Assembly: GCA_942491115.1 (NCBI GenBank)
Contig: CALNZV010000020.1
Span: 310,001 to 374,000 of the forward strand
DNA length: 64,000 nt
Direction: 5' to 3'
DNA from: CALNZV01 sp942491115
GTDB lineage: Bacteria; Desulfobacterota; Desulfobacteria; Desulfobacterales; UBA5852
The notes under the pieces were generated by a model, which saw nothing but the letters and a program-made list of their open reading frames with translations, did no database searches and was not told the origin of the DNA. The number at the start of each line of letters is the position of its first letter. Position 1 is the first letter of the stretch. Below, one piece after another: positions 61,496 through 64,000 of this stretch. The position numbers and the translations under genes are program-made.

Positions 61496-62629
61496 TTACT
61501 CTTCCAGTAGACGAATATAGTGTTCAATGTAGCCCCTGTCGCTTGCCTCGGGTGACAGCTGAAGGTAGCGCTCCAGGTAGTTGGATGCCTTCTCTTTTTT
61601 CTTCTGCTTGTAGTAGAGAACCCCTAAGGCCTTGTACCCATCCGCAAAATCCGGGACCCTTTCGATGGCATCGATGTATGCATCTTCGGCTTTGGCCTCG
61701 TCGCCATCCTCCCCCCGCAGTCGGTAGGCTTCCCCTAAGAAATAGCTGGCGTGGCCGGGGTAGCGGTCCGTGTCTTTAGGGTCTTCTAAAATCAAGATGA
61801 CATTTTTATACTCGCCGTTGGAAAGATAGGCGTTGAGCACCTTCTCCTGGAGCGGTTTGGTATTGGTTCGGTAAATCGGCCCATTCGTCAGACCTCCGGC
61901 GTCCTCATCCCCAATCAACTCGTTGAAGCTCTCGATCCGTTCGGTCAACCGGGGATGGCTCGAAAAGAAATACGGTTCCTCTATCTTGAGGGCTTCCACT
62001 TCTCTTTGAAGAGTGTCGAAGGTTTTTGGTGCTTCCCGGATATCATAACCGGCAGAGCGCAACCGATTGAGACCCTCCACGTCAGCATCCCGTTCCAGAT
62101 CCCTTGAAAAGCCATAGATGGAACTAACCGCCGCAAGAGCCGGGAGGATCGGAATCCCCAAGGATAGGACCGACGCTGCGGCTGTCTTGGATTTGACATC
62201 GTTTGACTGCTGCCAGCTATGCTTGTTGATAAAGTGGGTGGCTTCATGGGCAAGGACCGTGGCTACCTGCGCCTCATTGTCGAGTCGTGCGAGCAAGCCC
62301 GTGTTGATATAAATGCTGCCGTTCGGAAGGGCGAAGGCGTTTAAGGATGGATCGCTGAGGATTCGAACCCGGATAACGCCGTGGTATTCCGGGTAGAGGC
62401 GGTCCATCACGGACTGGATGTAAGCGGTGAGGGCAGGGTCGGGGTAAACATGCTCCGTATCGGCAAGATAGGCGTCGAATTCCTCTGCGGCATCCCACAG
62501 CCGCTGTTCCTGGCTCTCCAGGTGTGCGGTATCCTCGGCACCACTGAAGGGGCGGACCGGCATTGTCTGGCAGCCAGCGGAAAGGGCAGCGGAAAGGATC
62601 AAGCACCAGATGGAGGAGCTAGTCGGCAT
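61496..62629 (-). CDS. M48 family zinc metallopeptidase with TPR-like C-terminus (BepA-like lipoprotein)
   Basis: A 377-residue lipoprotein peptidase: lipobox LSAGC near residue 20, M48 domain with zinc site HEATHFINKH (two His of HEATH, Glu catalytic), VLAHE before it, and then helical repeats (about 265-375) typical of TPR. That layout is BepA, which helps assemble outer-membrane proteins and degrades stalled LptD (known in E. coli). It overlaps the upstream lipoprotein gene by 11 bases. An in-frame start at 62647 is the alternative. Confidence 0.88.
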   Translation of the reverse strand: MPTSSSIWCLILSAALSAGCQTMPVRPFSGAEDTAHLESQEQRLWDAAEEFDAYLADTEHVYPDPALTAYIQSVMDRLYPEYHGVIRVRILSDPSLNAFALPNGSIYINTGLLARLDNEAQVATVLAHEATHFINKHSWQQSNDVKSKTAAASVLSLGIPILPALAAVSSIYGFSRDLERDADVEGLNRLRSAGYDIREAPKTFDTLQREVEALKIEEPYFFSSHPRLTERIESFNELIGDEDAGGLTNGPIYRTNTKPLQEKVLNAYLSNGEYKNVILILEDPKDTDRYPGHASYFLGEAYRLRGEDGDEAKAEDAYIDAIERVPDFADGYKALGVLYYKQKKKEKASNYLERYLQLSPEASDRGYIEHYIRLLEE

Positions 62630-63362
62630 CCCGGTATTCCCCGGCATAAAACGCCTTAAAATCTGCCATGATATTTACAACAAATTTGCGAGTGGAATCG
62701 GCTTCCCGAAGGTCGGTGGACGACGGATCAGAGGCGTGGTCGAACCAGAGAATATCACCGGTCTCGAAATCCACCAGACCAGCCACTATAAAGGTGTGAC
62801 CCATGGGAATGGCAACCCCTAAAAACATGGCCGCCACCATCATCCCCTTTCTGCCCGGGGTGGAGATGTAATCGAAGCCGGTGACGATCAGTCCAGCGTC
62901 GTAACCATAATTTGTCCTTAAAAACGAGAGCCCGTTGCCTATCGTGTAATCAAAATGTTCCCGCTTCAGGTTCCAGGGCGGCCCCATCTGGGGATTGGTG
63001 GCCCATAGCGCATTGCCCGCCACGATATCGAAAAGTGCCAGGTGCTGATTCAAGGTGTCCCGCTCCACAGGCGTCAGCCGGGCTGGGTCCAGCTGTTGGA
63101 GATTCAAATCGCCATCCCTGGATGCGGCAACTGCAGTGCAGATGTTCTTTTCTGCGGCATCGCTCCATTCGCGAACCTTCTCAACAACACCCCCAGCAGT
63201 CACTTCAAACACTTGAATGTCGTTTGGAATCAATGCAATCACTTTGGGTGGGGAGGCGTCCCGGGGCGTCATGGATTGGTGAACCATGTAAGGTTTCTGT
63301 ATGGCGCATGAGCAGACAATGGAGAGCAATAGGACCGGAAAGGCGTTTTTTAATATTCGCAT
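62619..63362 (-). CDS. Lipoprotein of unknown function
   Basis: A 247-residue protein with a signal ending IVCSC and lipobox Cys18. The mature part has VIALIPNDIQVFEVTAGGV, GYDAGLIVTGFDYISTPGRK and VAGLVDFETGDILWFDHAS segments, with long beta strands. It is probably an outer-membrane or periplasmic lipoprotein. The start at 63362 has AAGAAG upstream. It is the first gene of the set with the M48 peptidase, suggesting work in the envelope. Confidence 0.7.
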   Translation of the reverse strand: MRILKNAFPVLLLSIVCSCAIQKPYMVHQSMTPRDASPPKVIALIPNDIQVFEVTAGGVVEKVREWSDAAEKNICTAVAASRDGDLNLQQLDPARLTPVERDTLNQHLALFDIVAGNALWATNPQMGPPWNLKREHFDYTIGNGLSFLRTNYGYDAGLIVTGFDYISTPGRKGMMVAAMFLGVAIPMGHTFIVAGLVDFETGDILWFDHASDPSSTDLREADSTRKFVVNIMADFKAFYAGEYRDAD

Positions 63363-63433
63363 GGGTCGCTTCTTGTTCGGTTTTCGGCTATGGGGGTCAA
63401 CCAAATGTAAACGCTCCCCTTTCACACGGGGCT

Positions 63434-63676
63434 TTAAAGGTCACAATCCATCGCGTTCTCTGATGGATCAGGGACAAAGCGCGGCATGTCATCCCGGAAA
63501 AGCCTCATATCCCGTTTGGATTTCATTTGCAGATCCATGAACCCCTTTAGCTGTTTTTCCAATAAAGACGGCACCGGCCGCATCGATCCCCTATTCCGAA
63601 CCGTTGCCACTGCCAAAACGATGGTACCGTTCCTCGGCAATCTGAACGATGGCCGTCGCCTGGTGTTCGGCGGCAT
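63434..63676 (-). CDS. Possible small basic protein
   Basis: A weakly supported 80-residue frame, basic at the start (PPNTRRRPSFRLPRNG) and ending with an acidic run. GAGGGGGCGGGGG before ATG 63676 may serve as a ribosome site. There is a competing plus-strand frame (63486-63734) of similar length. No homolog recognised. Confidence 0.3.
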   Translation of the reverse strand: MPPNTRRRPSFRLPRNGTIVLAVATVRNRGSMRPVPSLLEKQLKGFMDLQMKSKRDMRLFRDDMPRFVPDPSENAMDCDL

Positions 63677-64000
63677 CCCCCGCCCCCTCTTTGTGGTGAT
63701 CGGGGAAATGGACTCCAATCGGTCGATGGATTGAATGGTGGTGTCCAGATTCGACGGTTACCGACCATTCCTTTGGTTGTGGATTCCAAGGGCGTGCACG
63801 GCAAAACCGGTGATGACTAATAGTGATATCGAACGTTTTTTCGTATTCTTTAGAGAGCCCTTGGCCTCTCCCCAACAAAGAGGACAGAAAGGAGCGCCGA
63901 TAGTTTAGGGCCACCCCGTTGCTGCTTAAAGGCCCGCCGATTGACCGATCGTGGCCCCGGTCTTTGGAATCGATTCATTAAACGGTGTTTCCTGCCGCGG
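63677..64000. other. Right end of the window without a supported gene
   Basis: The last stretch holds no frame with a start site and plausible codon use. An AT-rich run at 63815-63860 may be part of a promoter for genes to the right or left. Confidence 0.4.

Noticed and set aside
1..64000. tRNA, rRNA, CRISPR or insertion sequence
   Set aside because: No T-loop GTTCGAATCC-type sequence in a cloverleaf context, no repeat-spacer array and no transposase motif were seen in any intergenic region.

Overview
The window looks like chromosomal DNA of a GC-rich, Gram-negative sulfate reducer of the Desulfobacterota (Desulfobacterales/Desulfosarcina-like). The best clue is a DsrC gene with the two C-terminal cysteines of the dissimilatory sulfite reductase partner. 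It is supported by genes common in that group: DUF3786, DUF2284, an iron-sulfur flavoprotein, a cytochrome bd oxidase and nitrogenase-regulating DraT/DraG. The placement is inferred from gene content; no rRNA or tRNA gene was found. I saw no insertion sequence, prophage or CRISPR array, and base composition is even apart from short AT-rich promoter-like patches.

Layout. 1-4 kb: YjbQ fragment, dsrC with its own promoter and terminator, miaA, an iron-type alcohol dehydrogenase and fabG. 4-9.5 kb (minus strand): manC-gmd-fcl plus a long nucleotide-sugar dehydrogenase, a GDP-fucose supply operon for surface polysaccharide. 9.5-13 kb (minus): iron-sulfur flavoprotein and an Mla-type lipid transporter (mlaE-mlaF-mlaD) whose ATPase has a C-terminal extension like a dead GGDEF domain. 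13.5-18 kb: lipoprotein, MFS transporter and small hypotheticals, including a 56-residue Cys protein. 18-21.6 kb (minus): complete glycine betaine importer proV-proW-proX. 22-24.4 kb: Cys-rich protein, membrane protein, SPOR-NlpC/P60 lipoprotein. 24.7-27.3 kb: cytochrome bd oxidase of the cyanide-insensitive type (cydA, cydB) with a 39-residue DUF2474 third subunit. 27.3-30.4 kb: a protein joining a degenerate HD-like region to an HSP90-like ATPase, and a membrane zinc peptidase.

30.8-40 kb: mostly single genes (DUF3786 Fe-S protein, TrmO, spermidine synthase-like methyltransferase, universal stress protein, TPR protein, DUF2284, SGNH hydrolase, exported 1-Cys MsrB, PilZ protein with Cys pairs, MBL hydrolase, DUF4197). 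40.6-45 kb: large LysM lytic transglycosylase and an exported TPR protein. 46-49.5 kb: RNA methyltransferase-like protein, rhodanese and two SDR genes. 50-52.7 kb: draT-draG followed by a flavoprotein-like gene lacking a recognisable N-terminus. 52.7-60.9 kb: PA14 lipoprotein, zinc alcohol dehydrogenase, EF-hand lipoprotein, YceH, aldo/keto reductase, M15/DUF882-like protein, MFS transporter and SET protein. 60.9-63.4 kb (minus): lipoprotein, M48-TPR peptidase and another lipoprotein in a tight envelope operon.

Together the genes combine a sulfate-reducer core gene (dsrC) with oxygen and oxidant defence (cytochrome bd, MsrB, rhodanese, UspA), osmoprotection (proVWX), envelope upkeep (Mla, lytic transglycosylase, NlpC/P60, M48) and post-translational control of nitrogenase (draTG; no nif structural genes are in the window). 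The strongest candidates for undescribed biology are the Mla ATPase extension, the HD-like/HSP90 ATPase, and the draTG-linked flavoprotein with a zinc ribbon.
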